Notes: a model not told the origin generated them from the sequence alone. DNA of 64,000 nt from Paramacrobiotus metropolitanus (GCF_019649055.1 NW_026570223.1:3224001-3288000); one strand, 5' to 3'. Shown: positions 52,695-64,000, counted from the stretch's first letter. A program made the numbers and translations.

Positions 52695-55600
52695 CTAACT
52701 GGCTTCCAGAACTTTGATGATTTCTGCTGCATTACGAAAAACGTCCAGTCGTTGACTGTAGTTCTTGCGCTTTGTGGCCATTACCTCCGATTCTGCGAGT
52801 AAAGGGGCGTAAACTTGAGGACTACTTGCAATCCTTGTCATCAATTCTTTCAAAACCTCGTCCTGTAATCGTTTATATAACAACTGTGATGCGCTGTATA
52901 ATTAGTATGCGCTAATCATTCACCGGAAAGTCTTTTCGTTTTGCACTTACTCGAACCGCATTCACCAAGAAACGGACAATGACCTTTGGGACAGAATCTC
53001 TGACGATGCGTCGGATAACTTCAAAATATTCGCGCACCAGCTGTGCGGTAATATCACATTCTAATTTTTCTCGTTTGGTTAGCGATCGCGATTTGCTGTG
53101 AACCTAATAATAAAACATGTTATCGTAATCCACCACACTGCAATATCACCGTTCTCCGGGATCTTAGAGCGTACCGGCTCTAACTCTGTTGGAGTATCTC
53201 CTTCCCACGACCCATTTATTCCGTTAGCTATATGCGGGTACGGTGCGCCGGATGCGGACACTTGACCACCAATATTGACAACAACGCCATTTGATGGTGG
53301 TTTTGGCATTTGTCGGGCGGGTGGGATCGGCGCAATTCGCACTGGGACCGGAGTTCCTAAGTGGACATTGGTGCTGCCGTCGTTGTTCATGCTGTCCTCC
53401 ACCTGGGCCACAATTTCGTTAAATCGCTTCATAGCCTCTTTTTCGGGTTTTTCAAAATCTGGATGTTTAACGTTCAGGTAGTCCAACTGCATCTTTACAG
53501 CATGCGAGACCATTTTTTTCGCTTCCTCCAAGTGAATCTCCATTAGTTGTGAAACGATATCCACGATGCGATCAAATAATTTGGGAAACTGTTCTTTGAC
53601 GTACTACAAAAATAACCACGGATTATCCTGGCCATGATAATTAACTAACCGTTAAACCACTTAGGTTTTGGTTTCGTGTTATATGTATTACCAATCAAAT
53701 CAATTGTGAGGGCAAATTATTTAAATTAAAAGAAATTACAATATTAATAGGTTGTGCCTATATACAGTAGTCCACGACGCGACTTCCAGTTCTATTGTAT
53801 TGTGCTTTGCTAAGCGTCTGCACGAAATGAGTGCTCAATCGTTACCCCGATGTGCTGACCAGCGGAATTTCGAATAGACAGCATTTCTTGATACGCTAAC
53901 TTAACGCAACGGATACTCTCAAATTCCATGCGGGCCATTTCGTGCTGTACCAGGATTCGGAATGCCTTGATGTTAAGAAACATTTGCCTCTCAGTACCCT
54001 GTCAAATAACCAACGTACAGTGCTAAATTTTCAGTATTTTAAGTTTTATGCCGTGTTACGGTAAAAAAAACATGTGAAGACTAGAGATAAATATTTATCT
54101 ATGAGTACTTACGTGTGTACAGAAAGCACATAAAGCACATATAGATATAGTCTGTACACATACAGCACTGCAGATCTAGAAACAAAGACGCTTTCATTTG
54201 CAGCACTTACCCAAGCGTTACGTATTTGTGTCCAGACCTGCAGATCGCTAGTGCCGGTCAGCGGAACTATACCGGTTAAAGCGTCCCAGTAAGTTACATT
54301 AAATAGCTCTTCGATGCGCGAACCACCTTTCACCTCGGTATTACCCTGATCGACATCTCCCTGAATGGCTCCCTTGAAATAATTAACAAACTGGTCGATG
54401 ACACTGACCACCAGCACGTGGCCGGGATTAGGAATCAGTGGATTACGACTGGCTTCCGAATTCATAAGTTTGCTGTGTACATCTTCACCCAGTGCGCTCA
54501 ACTGCATTTGACTGTCGGAAACCATTTCATTAACCGCTGCCTTTAATGCTGGCAGACACTTGCGTATGTGATCACGGAAAACCTGGAGTGCACGCAAAAA
54601 ACTATCAAAGAGAACATGACCTTATAATAATTATATCGCTATCCTGATAATTATGAATTATATCACTGTCCACATACAACGTTGTAAAATGTAAAATACA
54701 ATATCTGTTTTTAATTACACGTACAGCAGATAAAAATTCGGATAGTCGCTGGGAACCATGCTGATCCGCAAGCCTCGGGTAGTGTTCTTTGAACCATCTT
54801 TCCTCTTTGCTCAACTGAGCGGCCATACTCTGGAAGTAAATGCTCGAAATTTGGTATTTCCTGCCGACAAGAATAACTTACCAAATGCATTCGCGCACCA
54901 AAACAGAAACAAAACCGTGCAGGGTTTTCTTTCATACAGCTAGGATACGGAGCACGTGAAATACCATACAAAAGTGTTAGTTAATTCATTAACTAGAGTT
55001 AAAATCCGGGTGACCTGTTTTTGCTCTCTGGCTGTCTTTGTCTTGCTGGCCTATTATATTACTTTCCCGGATACGATGTTCTTATCATGCTAAGCTGACT
55101 GAATGCAGAACTCATTCTCGATTATTGCCACTAGCTAAACTTGAATATTTTTGCTAAACTGACGACTGTTAACGTGTGCACTTCTTAACGTGTGCAATGC
55201 CACCGAAGAAGGATCCCAAGAACAATCCCGCACCACCAGCCAGCCGGCCACCGAGAAAACGCGGGAGGCCTGCGACACCACCGCCACCTGCCGTCAACTC
55301 AGTAGTTCACGTCGTGCAACCGGCATCTCAGCAGCCAGACTTGAGAACTCTGATTGAGCAGCAGGCCAAGCAGCAGCAACAATTGGACAGTATCTTGCAC
55401 ATCCTCAACCCAACCCCCGCCGCAGGCACTGCCACGACAAAGCGCGTAGGACCCGGAACACCGCCACCGCCTGCCGTCAACTCGGAGGTTCAGGTTGTAC
55501 TGCCGGCATCACAGCAGTCAGACATCAGAACCCTGATTGAGCAGCAGGCAAAGCAGCAGCAGCAGATCGACAGCATACTGCAAATGCTGAATCCCCACCC

Positions 55601-58600
55601 GGACGCTCGTATGTCCCCGTCATCAGACACGGGTCCACATCTCCGGGTCCGCATCGGCGACAATGACCAGCGTCATATTACGAGCGAGAGCAACCCGCGA
55701 CCACACCGGAAACGCTCCAGAAGCCATGGAAGACACCGCAACGATCGAGGTAAGAGCACGTCGCAATCCAGCTCACGTTCCGAAGACTCTCCCCCTCGCC
55801 GCACTCTCAAAGACAGACTTGGCCGCCGTGACGTATTCAGCAGACTAGGTGACTTGGCAGATACCCACTATCGTCAATCACGCCGTCTGCCGGCTGTACC
55901 CGAGAAAGTCCGCTCCAAGCTGCTGGATCCGACCCGATATGTCGACTTTGACAGCCTCCTGCCAAAGAATCGGGTGGAGAAGCCCAGGGACGGAGCATCG
56001 AAAATGGTGATCAGCAAAGGTCAGGTCATTTTGAAACCGCATGATGGACACGTCACAGTAGACTCATTTCCGGCATGGATCCGCGCTTTTACCGTATTCG
56101 CTGCATATCGGACGTCTGTCATTCCTGAACTGACCATTCCTCTTCTGAAGTATCAAGACTTGATGGCTGGATACGCCGACCGTGGTATCCCAGTAGATCA
56201 ATGGCTTGATTACGACAAGCAGTTCCGAACGTACATGACGGCTCACCCATACAACTTTGATCTATGGGGACACCAGCACGACGAAACCTACGCCGACACC
56301 ATCCAAAACGGTCACCGGGAAGCGACGTCGGAACTCCACGTGCGCGACCGGAACCAGAGGGCCCCCACCGAGCGCGACACCTGCCGAAACTGCGGATTCA
56401 GTGGTCATTTCATCGCGCAGTGCCCGGTACCACGCAAAGGATTCCCGGTCACCAACAGCAGCCCTTTCGGACAAGCACCGCCGCAGACGGCAACAATATC
56501 TGCAAAAACTACAACTTCACCAACTGCACCGAGCCATGTAAGCGGCAGTTCAAGCACGTCTGCCTCACCTGTGGAGGGGCCGGCCACAAGGCTCCGCAGT
56601 GTCGCAACGCCAACTGACATCGCCACAGTGCCTGCAAAGGTCACGACACCCCTGCGACCAGAGGTCTTTGCGAGACTGCTGGCTGACCATCCTAACCCAC
56701 GTTTTGTTTCTTTTATTGTTTCTTCCTTAATAACCGGCGTCGATCTTGGCTACCGCGGACCACAGTTTTCCCGCCACACTCCCAACTCACACACAGCCCG
56801 GAAACACCACCGCGCTTTGGGAACCAGCATCCAGAAAGAGGTCGCCCGGGGACACACTGTCGGCCCATTCACGCAACCGCCCCTGGAAAACTTTGTCGTA
56901 AACGCCTTGGGCGTCCGCGAAAAGAAAGACGGGGACATCCGAACCATCATGGATCTATCACAACCAGCGGGTCAAAGCGTCAATGATTCCATCTCAACGG
57001 ACAACATGCCACTGCAGTACTGCTCCGTCGACGATGCCATTCGGATCATCCTTGACCTCGGACCGTCTACAGAAATGGCAAAGATGGACATCAAATCCGC
57101 CTTCCGCCTCATTCCCGTCCGCCGAGAAGATTGGAACCTCCTTGGATACTGCCATGACGGAAATTACTATTTCGACATAATTTTGCCATTTGGGTGTCGC
57201 TCAGCTCCCTACCTTTTCGAACAGTTCGCGGAGGCCGTCTACTGGGCGGTCTCCAGAAGCTGCGGCTTGTCATCATTCTTGCATTACGTTGACGACTTCT
57301 TGTTCCTCGGCCGCCCGAGAACGGGACAGTGTGCAACGCTAATGCATTCAATGCGCGAGACGTGCAACGAGCTTGGGGTCCCTCTCGCCGAAGACAAAAC
57401 CGAAGGACCCGCATCTCGGTTGACATTCCTCGGCATTGTCCTGGACACTGTTGCCCACACAGTAAGCTTACCTCCCGGTAAGCACCAAGAGATCCTAGAC
57501 GCCCTCCAGTCTTAGTCAAACCGCACACAATGCAGTGCATCAGAGCTCCAAAGCTTGATCGGCACACTGCAATTTGCATCAAAATGTGTCCCCACCAGCC
57601 GGCTCTTCACCCGCCGGCTCATCCGACTTTTGTCAGAACAATATGGCCAACGCACGATATACCTCAATACGGACTTTCACCGCGACATTGACTGGTGGCG
57701 CACCTTCCTCCCGAAGTGGAACGGGACCGCTTCCTTCATAAAGCCATCGTGGAGCACCTCCGACATCCTCCACCTGTACACGGATGCTTCCGGCACAATC
57801 GGTCTGGGAGCGTACTTCAACGGTGAATGGTTCCATCACCGTTGGCCGTCTTGGATTCACGAGCTATCGGTTCCCATTGAATACCTCGAAATGGTCCCGA
57901 TTCTATTGGCAATGCTTGTTTGGGGGAAGCAGTTGTGGTGCTGGAAGATCATCTTCCACACCGACAACGAAGGTGCAACAACGAGCGTGGGAGAGTCTTC
58001 GGTCAAAGAATCCAGGCGTGTTAGATCTCATGCGTCGCATGACGGCTGCAGCCGCGGATAACAACATGACCTTTACGCTCAAACATGTTAGAGGCGTGGA
58101 CAACGGCATAGCTTATGCATTATCTCGTTTCCAGGTATTGCGTTTTCGACGTCTCGCACCGCTAGCGAATGCTCTTCCAACGCCGTGCCCGAATATCTTC
58201 AACGATCTTCGCCTAACCTACGAGCATCCCCATCGCTAAGCCGTCTCCTGGAAGCCCACATCGCAACATCCACACGGTCCACATACCGGGTAGGAGCAAC
58301 GCGCTTCATCAACTTCTGCACTGCTCGCCGTCTTACACCACTGCCAGCGGAGCCAACTATCGTGGCCTGGTTTATCGCCGGCCTACACGATGAAGGCGCC
58401 AGCGCAAGCACCGCCAAAGTTTACGTGGCCGCCATCCACAACCTGCACCGCGAAGCCGATGCTGATAGCCCAGCCAACGCTGACATCGTCAAGCGCACGA
58501 TCAGTGGCTTCGTCCGACTGTCAGCGTCCAAATCAGACAAACGACTTCCGGTCACCATGCCACTGATGCGCAAACTGAAGGACCGCCTGCGTCTCAGCAC

Positions 58601-61600
58601 ACTGGACGTCTCCGATATCACTATGCTGTGGTGTGCCTTCACCATGGCATTCTTCGGTTTCATGCGCATAAGCGAGCTCGTCTCACCATCACCGACGTCT
58701 CATGACCGCCACCGCACTCTGCTGTCGCGCGACGTGGAGACGGAAGACGACACCATTACAGTGCACATCAAACGTTCAAAAAACCGACCAACTTGGAAGT
58801 GGCGTTGTACTTCGCTTGACCGCGACTAACCGCTCGGTTTGTCCGGTGCGAGCATACGAACGCTACATCCACAGCCGCACCACCAAAGCCCGCGCGGACA
58901 GTCCATTCTTCTCCTTTCGCTCGGGTCAACACCTCACACGAGCATCCGTGCTGCACCACATCCGGAAGCTGCTCTGGGACCACCCTGAACGCGACCGCCT
59001 AAACACGCACAGCTTTCGCATTGGAGCCGCCACTACCGCAGCCGAAGGAAACATTCCTGAGCCGGATATCATGCGAGCCGGACGGTGGAAGAGCACCTGT
59101 GTGCGTCGCTACATCCGAAAGACCAATCCCAGTCAAGTAAACCTGTACGGAACGTCTTGTTTGGGGGCAAGTGGCCAGAAGGAAGGCTAGGGGGAGCAAT
59201 GGGCGCGCGTCTTCGACCTCCTAATCGAAACGGCGACATCTGTCCGCTCTGGCCTTCTTCTTGGTTTCCCATCCCATTACCGGCACTCGCTCACCATGGA
59301 TTTTAAGTGTTAGTTAATTCATTAACTAGAGTTAAAATCCGGGTGACCTGTTTTTGCTCTCTGGCTGTCTTTGTCTTGCTGGCCTATTATATTACTTTCC
59401 CGGATACGATGTTCTTATCATGCTAAGCTGACTGAATGCAGAACTCATTCTCGATTATTGCCACTAGCTAAACTTGAATATTTTTGCTAAACTGACGACT
59501 GTTAACGTGTGCAGTTTTTTCTTACCACCCACCCGCCCTTTCTAACGGGTTTATTGTGAATGAATTGAATAAAGGGGCAAGTGGCCAGAAGGAAGGCTAG
59601 GGGGAGCAATGGGCGCGCGTCTTCGACCTCCTAATCGAAACGGCGACATCTGTCCGCTCTGGCCTTCTTCTTGGTTTCCCATCCCATTACCGGCACTCGC
59701 TCACCATGGATTTTAAACCAAATAAAAGCAGGACGGTTGCACCAAAGGTGCGACCGAAAATCTCCACTGAAGAGGAGACTGATGGTGGGCTGAACAAAAA
59801 TATACACAAAGTGCTGTACCAAGTGTATCAACATGTCTTCTTGACACGAGCTGAAATTTTGAAACATGAAAATACTAAAGGTTTAAACTAACCAAGTGCT
59901 AGTAGTATTGAGTTAGTATTAATTAAGTTCTAAATGTACTAATTAACCATACTAAAACAATACGTGTACTATAATAAAATTAATAATAAATTAATTAAAG
60001 GTATACATACATGAGCCATGACTAGTATTTTCGTTTTATTTTTAGGTGTAACACAAGTCAAAAAGATCTAGAACGATCGCATTTTACATCTTTTAACGGT
60101 ATTCGAATGAATGTCTGCTTTCGCAATATGAAGTTGAAATTACCGGTTAACCTTTACAGTGCTCACTGCTCACCCATCCTTTGTTGTTCAGATCAGCTTG
60201 CGACCGGCTTATTACAGCGATGGTTCGTAGCACTTTAGAATGATGATTAGCTATTTCCACTCCGGTCAACAGGTCAGTTTTATCGTCAGCTTTATCCGAA
60301 ATATCCAATTTGGTTATTACACAGATAGTTCGAGAACCTAGGCAATATATTTTAATAGTTGTAAAGTGTAAAGTCTGATATTACGAAATTATCTGTACGA
60401 GTTGTATACTAATATAGTACAGCACAATATGATACAGTAATGGTGTTCACTGGTCAGCAAGCGTTCATACCATTAGGATCAACTTCCCGTGCAATATTCA
60501 AACTCTTCGAATTAGCCAAATCGGAAGTGGCGGGATGCACAGCCAAGATGATTGCATTTGGATTTCGTACGTAGCTTTTGACAAGCTGCTCAACTTGTTC
60601 CTTTATGTTATCGGGCTGGTCTCCGGAGCGATTCTGAATATTGGGACCGTGGTAATAAATTTTGCAATGATTTATCCTTTTACATTTTCTGTGCTTTTGG
60701 AATCATTGAAATATCTGATGTAATTATTTTTGTTACACAAAACCGTGTCATTATTACTAATACCTCGACCAAGCCAGGTAGGTCGACTAAAGTCAGATCC
60801 GGAACGTATGGAGAATGCAGCTTGACGGTAATCGGTTTGTCGACAATATTCTGCAATAATTAAGCTGAACGTGGTTTCAACACTAGAGCAAAACGTTTTA
60901 GACAGCCAAACAAAAAACAATTATTTACAGTTATAATATTATCGCGGGTATGTTACACAAATTAACTGGATTGCAAAGTTACCATATATTTATTTCGAAA
61001 ACCGATTCATGCAGTATTTCTATAGGTGTTTTAGGACGCAACTAGAACATCTGCTTTTGCAAGGTATTACCCTATAGATTACCGGTATGTACCTACTGTA
61101 CCTTTTGCTTTCCGGCTAAGCGCTCTGTGGCTTGTAAAATTTTTCCGGCAACTTGTGAGAAGTCCGTGATGACTTCCCCCTTGCTCTGCAAGTTCGGCAT
61201 ATCCAGATCGGGATAACTCACTTCCGCGTGTTCTTCTAGTCCTATATAAAGAGCTATTTGGCTCACTCCTATATAAAGAGTTATGTATATACACACCCAA
61301 ATGCTTACTATAGTGTGAGATCAAGAACTACAGCTATAGCAAGTTCTTGACACACCTCACAGAAAGGTCAGCATTTGGCGAAGAAATAATTGGTAAAAAT
61401 TTTCTAAATTCTCTCTTTTTACTCACATAAGTACTAACAAGTCTGGACAAAATCCGAAACTGTAAACGTAACTGTAGCACTGAAGTGTATTTTACTGTTA
61501 TTTTTATTTATTCCGACAGTTTTCAGGTGAAATTTAGAAACAAAGTTTACCTTCTGCGCTAGGACTGCTGGATTGAGTATTGTTCAGTTGCAAGATGACA

Positions 61601-61836
61601 GGGGTGCGTGTGACCACACCGGTACCGCGTGGCAGGAAACCTCTCTTGACGATACTTTCCAGTACGGAACTTTTCCCATCACTCTGTACATACTGCAGTT
61701 TGCAATATCCGCCAGTTTCTGTTTAGAGTACCATTACCTGAGATCCAACAACAACTATTTGCGGGAAGTTAATATTTTGTCCGACAACATTAATGACAGT
61801 TTGTAACTGGTTGAATAACTCTGCAAAATTTTCCAT
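52695..61836 (-). CDS. DNM1L: DRP1-like dynamin-related GTPase, copy A, interrupted by an intronic retrotransposon
   Basis: Large GTPase of the DNM1L/DRP1 type, which constricts mitochondria and peroxisomes. Phase-consistent 5' exons: 61836-61738, 61683-61551, 61241-61102, 60850-60764, 60633-60471, 60337-60174 and 54829-54725; further exons follow to the stop at 52695. The GTPase domain starts like DRP1 ([10 protein letters not shown] joined to [11 protein letters not shown]-loop GxxxxGKS intact), then [31 protein letters not shown] and [10 protein letters not shown]. The middle/stalk exons include [12 protein letters not shown] and [15 protein letters not shown]. The variable insert is proline/glycine-rich. 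The GED ends at LEAS. The intron between 60174 and 54829 is about 5.3 kb, against tens to hundreds of bp elsewhere, because it contains the retroelement at 54974-59716. Confidence 0.92.
54974..55180 (+). repeat. Split direct repeat A1 (207 bp)
   Basis: Begins GTGTTAGTTAATTCATTAAC and ends GTTAACGTGTGCA. By eye it is identical over its full length to A2 at 59307-59513. The first ATG of the coding region is 17 bp past its end. Confidence 0.95.
55197..58239 (+). pseudogene. Retrotransposon Gag-like/RT/RNase H region with several breaks
   Basis: The start ATG at 55197 opens [12 protein letters not shown] proline- and glutamine-rich segment is duplicated in tandem (61-residue period, about 55282-55600). 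A zinc knuckle [14 protein letters not shown] is near 56382. A second Cys-rich motif ([11 protein letters not shown]) is encoded in the next frame near 56570, which implies an indel or frame change around 56470. The RT follows in the first frame, with SAPYLFEQF and the catalytic YVDD near 57289. An in-frame TAG sits at 57513-57515. RNase H-like sequence (YTDASG, HTDNEG) continues in that frame, then shifts by one base near 57975 into the frame ending at 58239. It is therefore not translatable as one product without recoding. Confidence 0.85.
58185..59190 (+). pseudogene. Tyrosine recombinase of the retrotransposon, frameshifted
   Basis: Integrates a circular DNA intermediate in this class of element. 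The N-terminal core-binding part starts at 58185 ([17 protein letters not shown]). The first catalytic Arg lies in [11 protein letters not shown] near 58665. The frame ends at 58829, but the homologous sequence continues in the next frame from about 58790, after a run of six A. It contains [12 protein letters not shown] (HxxR) and the final GRWKST..RRYIRK with the nucleophilic Tyr. The second part ends at 59190 inside repeat B1. The one-base break in the A-run could be a real mutation or an assembly error. Confidence 0.87.
59164..59306 (+). repeat. Split direct repeat B1 (143 bp)
   Basis: Begins GGGGCAAGTGGCCAGAAGGA, ends at the junction with A2. By eye identical to B2 at 59574-59716. It contains the end of the recombinase frame. 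Confidence 0.95.
59307..59513 (+). repeat. Split direct repeat A2 (207 bp)
   Basis: Same length and, by eye, the same sequence as A1. Directly abuts B1. Confidence 0.95.
59514..59573 (+). other. 60-bp A2-B2 spacer of the retrotransposon
   Basis: Holds a short hairpin-capable CCGCCCTTTCTAACGGG and an AATAAA just before B2, possibly the element's RNA 3'-end signal. Confidence 0.5.
59574..59716 (+). repeat. Split direct repeat B2 (143 bp)
   Basis: Terminal copy of B1. The right boundary is set where similarity to B1 stops, after ATTTTAA. Confidence 0.93.
61236..61290. repeat. Short tandem duplication (27-bp unit, twice) in a DRP1-like intron
   Basis: CCTATATAAAGAG(C/T)TAT occurs twice around GGCTCACT, immediately upstream of the 3' splice site of the third coding exon of copy A. 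Confidence 0.5.
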
Positions 61837-62661
61837 TGTATCCAAGGTATGTCTGCTCAGTGATTTCCTACAGTGGCAACTTTTCGGTACAAAAAGAGGC
61901 TGAACGCGTTTGAAAAATTTAAATAGTTTTAATACTCAGGAGCAAAACTATAACAACGATTTGGGCGATTGGGGTTTGGGATTGGATATAATACGTAGTA
62001 ATAGTGGCTTATTAGGATGCTAATGAAAATATATACCCGACACCTTAAGACTCGTCTTGCCGCAAGCTATACAAGTTAAAATATTTTTTGGCCGCCAACG
62101 TGTATTATCTACGTGTATCGCAAAAGTCATACACAATAGAATTGCGTTTTCTGCTGTAATTACCACCGCTGACGAGTGTATTATCGCTGCAATGAATTAA
62201 CGCAATGCAGGTTTGAATGACGTTCGCGAAGTTTCGTTTGGAAAGTCGCATTTTTAAAGTTCTAAGGCTATCGAACTTAATATAGGGCGAATGCGATGAA
62301 TGAAACGTCCTGCTGTTTAGCGATGGAATGTAAACCAGTTTCTTGTGGTACTACTTGCGTCTCCTTAAACAAATTTTATACCACACCGTACAATTTTCTT
62401 CCATCTTTTTCACCTCAGAGACGTCAAAATTACGTATTCGAAATCAAAACCGTTTGAATGCCATATCAATATTTGTGGCATCGATGCGTTAACATAATCA
62501 CATCATCGATCGGGCATCGCCGGCATAATCATCATTTCGACATAATGCTTGCGAATTGGTTGTATACCTCTAGATCATCTCAAAATTTTGTAACAAATTT
62601 TAGGCAAAAATAAGTGCAGTATTTATCAGTCAAACAATTTTTTAAGCTCTACTACAGACTA
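61837..62661. other. Spacer between tandem DRP1-like genes
   Basis: 825 bp between the start of copy A and the stop of copy B, both minus strand. It presumably holds the copy A promoter and the copy B 3' UTR. No motif assigned. Confidence 0.5.
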
Positions 62662-64000
62662 TTATACGGTTTCTAAAGTCCGGATTATTTTGGCGGCATC
62701 ACGGTAGAGCTCCAGCTTTTCCGTGTAATTTTTCCGTTTCGTAGCTATTATCTCCGATTCGGTTAGCAACGGCGTAAATGTTTCTGAGTTTGCAGCAACC
62801 TTGGTCAGCAATTCCTGGAGAACTTCATCCTGTAAGCAGATTTTCTGCGTACCTTCAATGTTTTTTTTTATTTTGCCATTGAATAGTAAACATTATCACA
62901 TAATATCGAAATATAATATTTTATTAGTCCTGGGCAAATGCAGTAGTTGCATTTTGTCAAAAATGTGTGACTTACTCGAATGGCGTTGATTAAGAAACGG
63001 ATAATGACCTTTGGGACCGAATCCCGCACAATGCGGCGAATGACTTCAAAATATTCGCGGACCAACTGCACAGTGATTTCACACTCAAGTTTTTCTCGCT
63101 TTGTCATTCCTCTCGATCTATTGATGACCTGTTTGAAAATACTATCCCTAGTTAGTTAGTTTCTAGCTCAGTTTAATGGTTTACTTTTAAATCGCTGTAT
63201 GCGCGATAAAAGATATTTTCCGTTTCTATAATTTAAAACTGCACTTTCGAGCTACCGATGAGTTCAGAATCTGTGAGAAATCTGTGAGCTACCGATGAGT
63301 TCAGAATCTGTGAAAATGCGGCAAGAGCCTCCGCAAAGGTTAACTGTAGCCCGATATTTGATGAGCATGCGCCACCCAATTGCAATATCTTGCAGCCTAG
63401 GTCATAATAATATTACTCAACTTGCGTGTATATAGTGTACTTAAACACATACCGGAGGAGGCACGTTAGGGCCATTTCCATTGGCACTGGTTTGCTGCTG
63501 CGGGTCTGCCGTTGGCTGGTTTGATCCCGAAGCCGGATACTGCATTCGAGCTGGCTTAGGCGTTGCCGGCGGGGCTGGAGCACTTCTAGCCGGACTCGCG
63601 CCCACATTCACATTGGTACTCCCATCGTTATGTACGCTGTCTTCAATTTGTGCGGCAATTTCGTTAAATCGTTTCATTGCATCAACTTGTGCCTTGATAA
63701 AATCCGGGTGTTTTACATTGAGATAATCCAGCTGCATTTTGACACAGTGTACAACCATGACCTTTGTCTCGTCCAGCCTCGTCTCCATAAACTGCGCCAC
63801 AATGTTCACTATACGCTCAAACAACTTGGGAAACTGTTCCCTGTATTGCTGTAACGATCAACAACAGTATTCGGGGATGTGGTCAAGAAAATACTGGTTC
63901 AGCATACCGCGATATGATCACCCGCTGAATTTCGAACAGTTAACATCTCCTGATGTGCGAGCTTAACGCACCGAATGCTTTCATGTTCCATCCGGGCCAT
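62662..64000 (-). CDS. DRP1-like dynamin-related GTPase, copy B, 3' half only (runs off the window)
   Basis: Exons near 63966-63868 continue past the window edge. They encode [19 protein letters not shown] and match copy A's [19 protein letters not shown]. Next come QYREQFPKLFERIV and a stalk exon with [14 protein letters not shown] proline/alanine-rich variable insert differs from copy A. The GED exon carries [19 protein letters not shown], and the last exon ends RTLETV with TAA at 62662-62664. Intron positions match copy A. The GTPase domain lies outside the window, so integrity cannot be judged. Head-to-tail tandem duplicate of copy A. Confidence 0.9.
63249..63313. repeat. 37-bp tandem duplication in a DRP1-like copy B intron
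   Basis: GAGCTACCGATGAGTTCAGA and the following 8 bases occur at 63249 and again at 63286. Confidence 0.75.

Larger units (their letters stand above)
54974..59716 (+). mobile_element. Tyrosine-recombinase retrotransposon (Ngaro/PAT-like) with split direct repeats
   Basis: 4.74 kb element with the order A1 - gag/RT/RNase H/recombinase - B1 - A2 - B2. This is the split-direct-repeat structure known for Ngaro and PAT members of the DIRS order. It is clearly richer in G+C than the flanking intron. It encodes a zinc-knuckle Gag-like region, a reverse transcriptase with YVDD, RNase H, and a tyrosine recombinase with R, HxxR and Y. No aspartic protease, DDE integrase or LTR is seen, and no target-site duplication, as expected for recombinase-mediated insertion. 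It lies antisense in an intron of the DRP1-like gene. Confidence 0.93.

Noticed and set aside
54974-59716. Interpretation as an LTR retrotransposon or endogenous retrovirus
   Set aside because: Repeats are split (A1, B1-A2, B2) rather than terminal LTRs, a tyrosine recombinase replaces the DDE integrase, there is no envelope or protease, and no target duplication.
1-64000. tRNA, rRNA, CRISPR or bacterial features
   Set aside because: No tRNA B-box with matching cloverleaf, no rRNA core, and no regularly spaced repeats were seen by eye; a tRNAscan or Rfam run would be decisive.

Overview
This is a 64 kb stretch of nuclear DNA from an invertebrate animal. The genes are split by many short GT-AG introns (often 45 to 300 bp), and there is no bacterial operon logic. 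The gene set is metazoan: adhesion GPCR, WWOX, KDEL receptor, METTL4, LACTB, alpha-2-macroglobulin/TEP and DRP1. The moderately compact layout would suit an ecdysozoan such as a tardigrade, but nothing here proves the phylum. Products were recognised from remembered family motifs, and exon junctions were checked by splice sites and reading-frame phase. No database search was run.

Layout. Minus strand, left part: TSEN2 tRNA-splicing endonuclease (49-2173), an atypical Ras-like GTPase with a CAAX box (7072-8967), a long MAM-type adhesion GPCR with a GPS (13828-19359), a WWOX-like dehydrogenase without WW domains (20318-21928), MPV17L2 (22980-23585) and the KDEL receptor (24348-26421). SEC20/BNIP1 (27550-28884, plus) is head to head with the KDEL receptor and tail to tail with full WWOX (29215-31255, minus). 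Plus strand: LACTB (33011-35477), an SLC37 sugar-phosphate antiporter (39220-41180), METTL4 (42197-43556) and a macroglobulin/TEP gene (44526-52381). Minus strand, right part: a complete DRP1-like dynamin (52695-61836) and the 3' half of a tandem DRP1 paralogue (62662 to beyond the window).

Mobile DNA. One intron of the first DRP1-like gene holds a 4.7 kb GC-rich tyrosine-recombinase retrotransposon (54974-59716), antisense to its host, with textbook split direct repeats A1...B1-A2-B2. Its repeats look identical, yet its ORFs are broken at several points. Three MITE-like elements with terminal inverted repeats lie at 2345-2834, 15891-15979 and 41495-41725.

Functional themes. KDEL receptor and SEC20 both serve Golgi-to-ER retrieval, and the predicted SEC20 C-terminus is a KDEL-like RKEL. 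Mitochondrial functions (MPV17L2, LACTB, DRP1-like) recur. Several proteins look biochemically altered: the TEP thioester glutamine is Lys, WW2 of WWOX lacks its first Trp, and the Ras-like GTPase departs from Ras at positions 12, 60 and 61.
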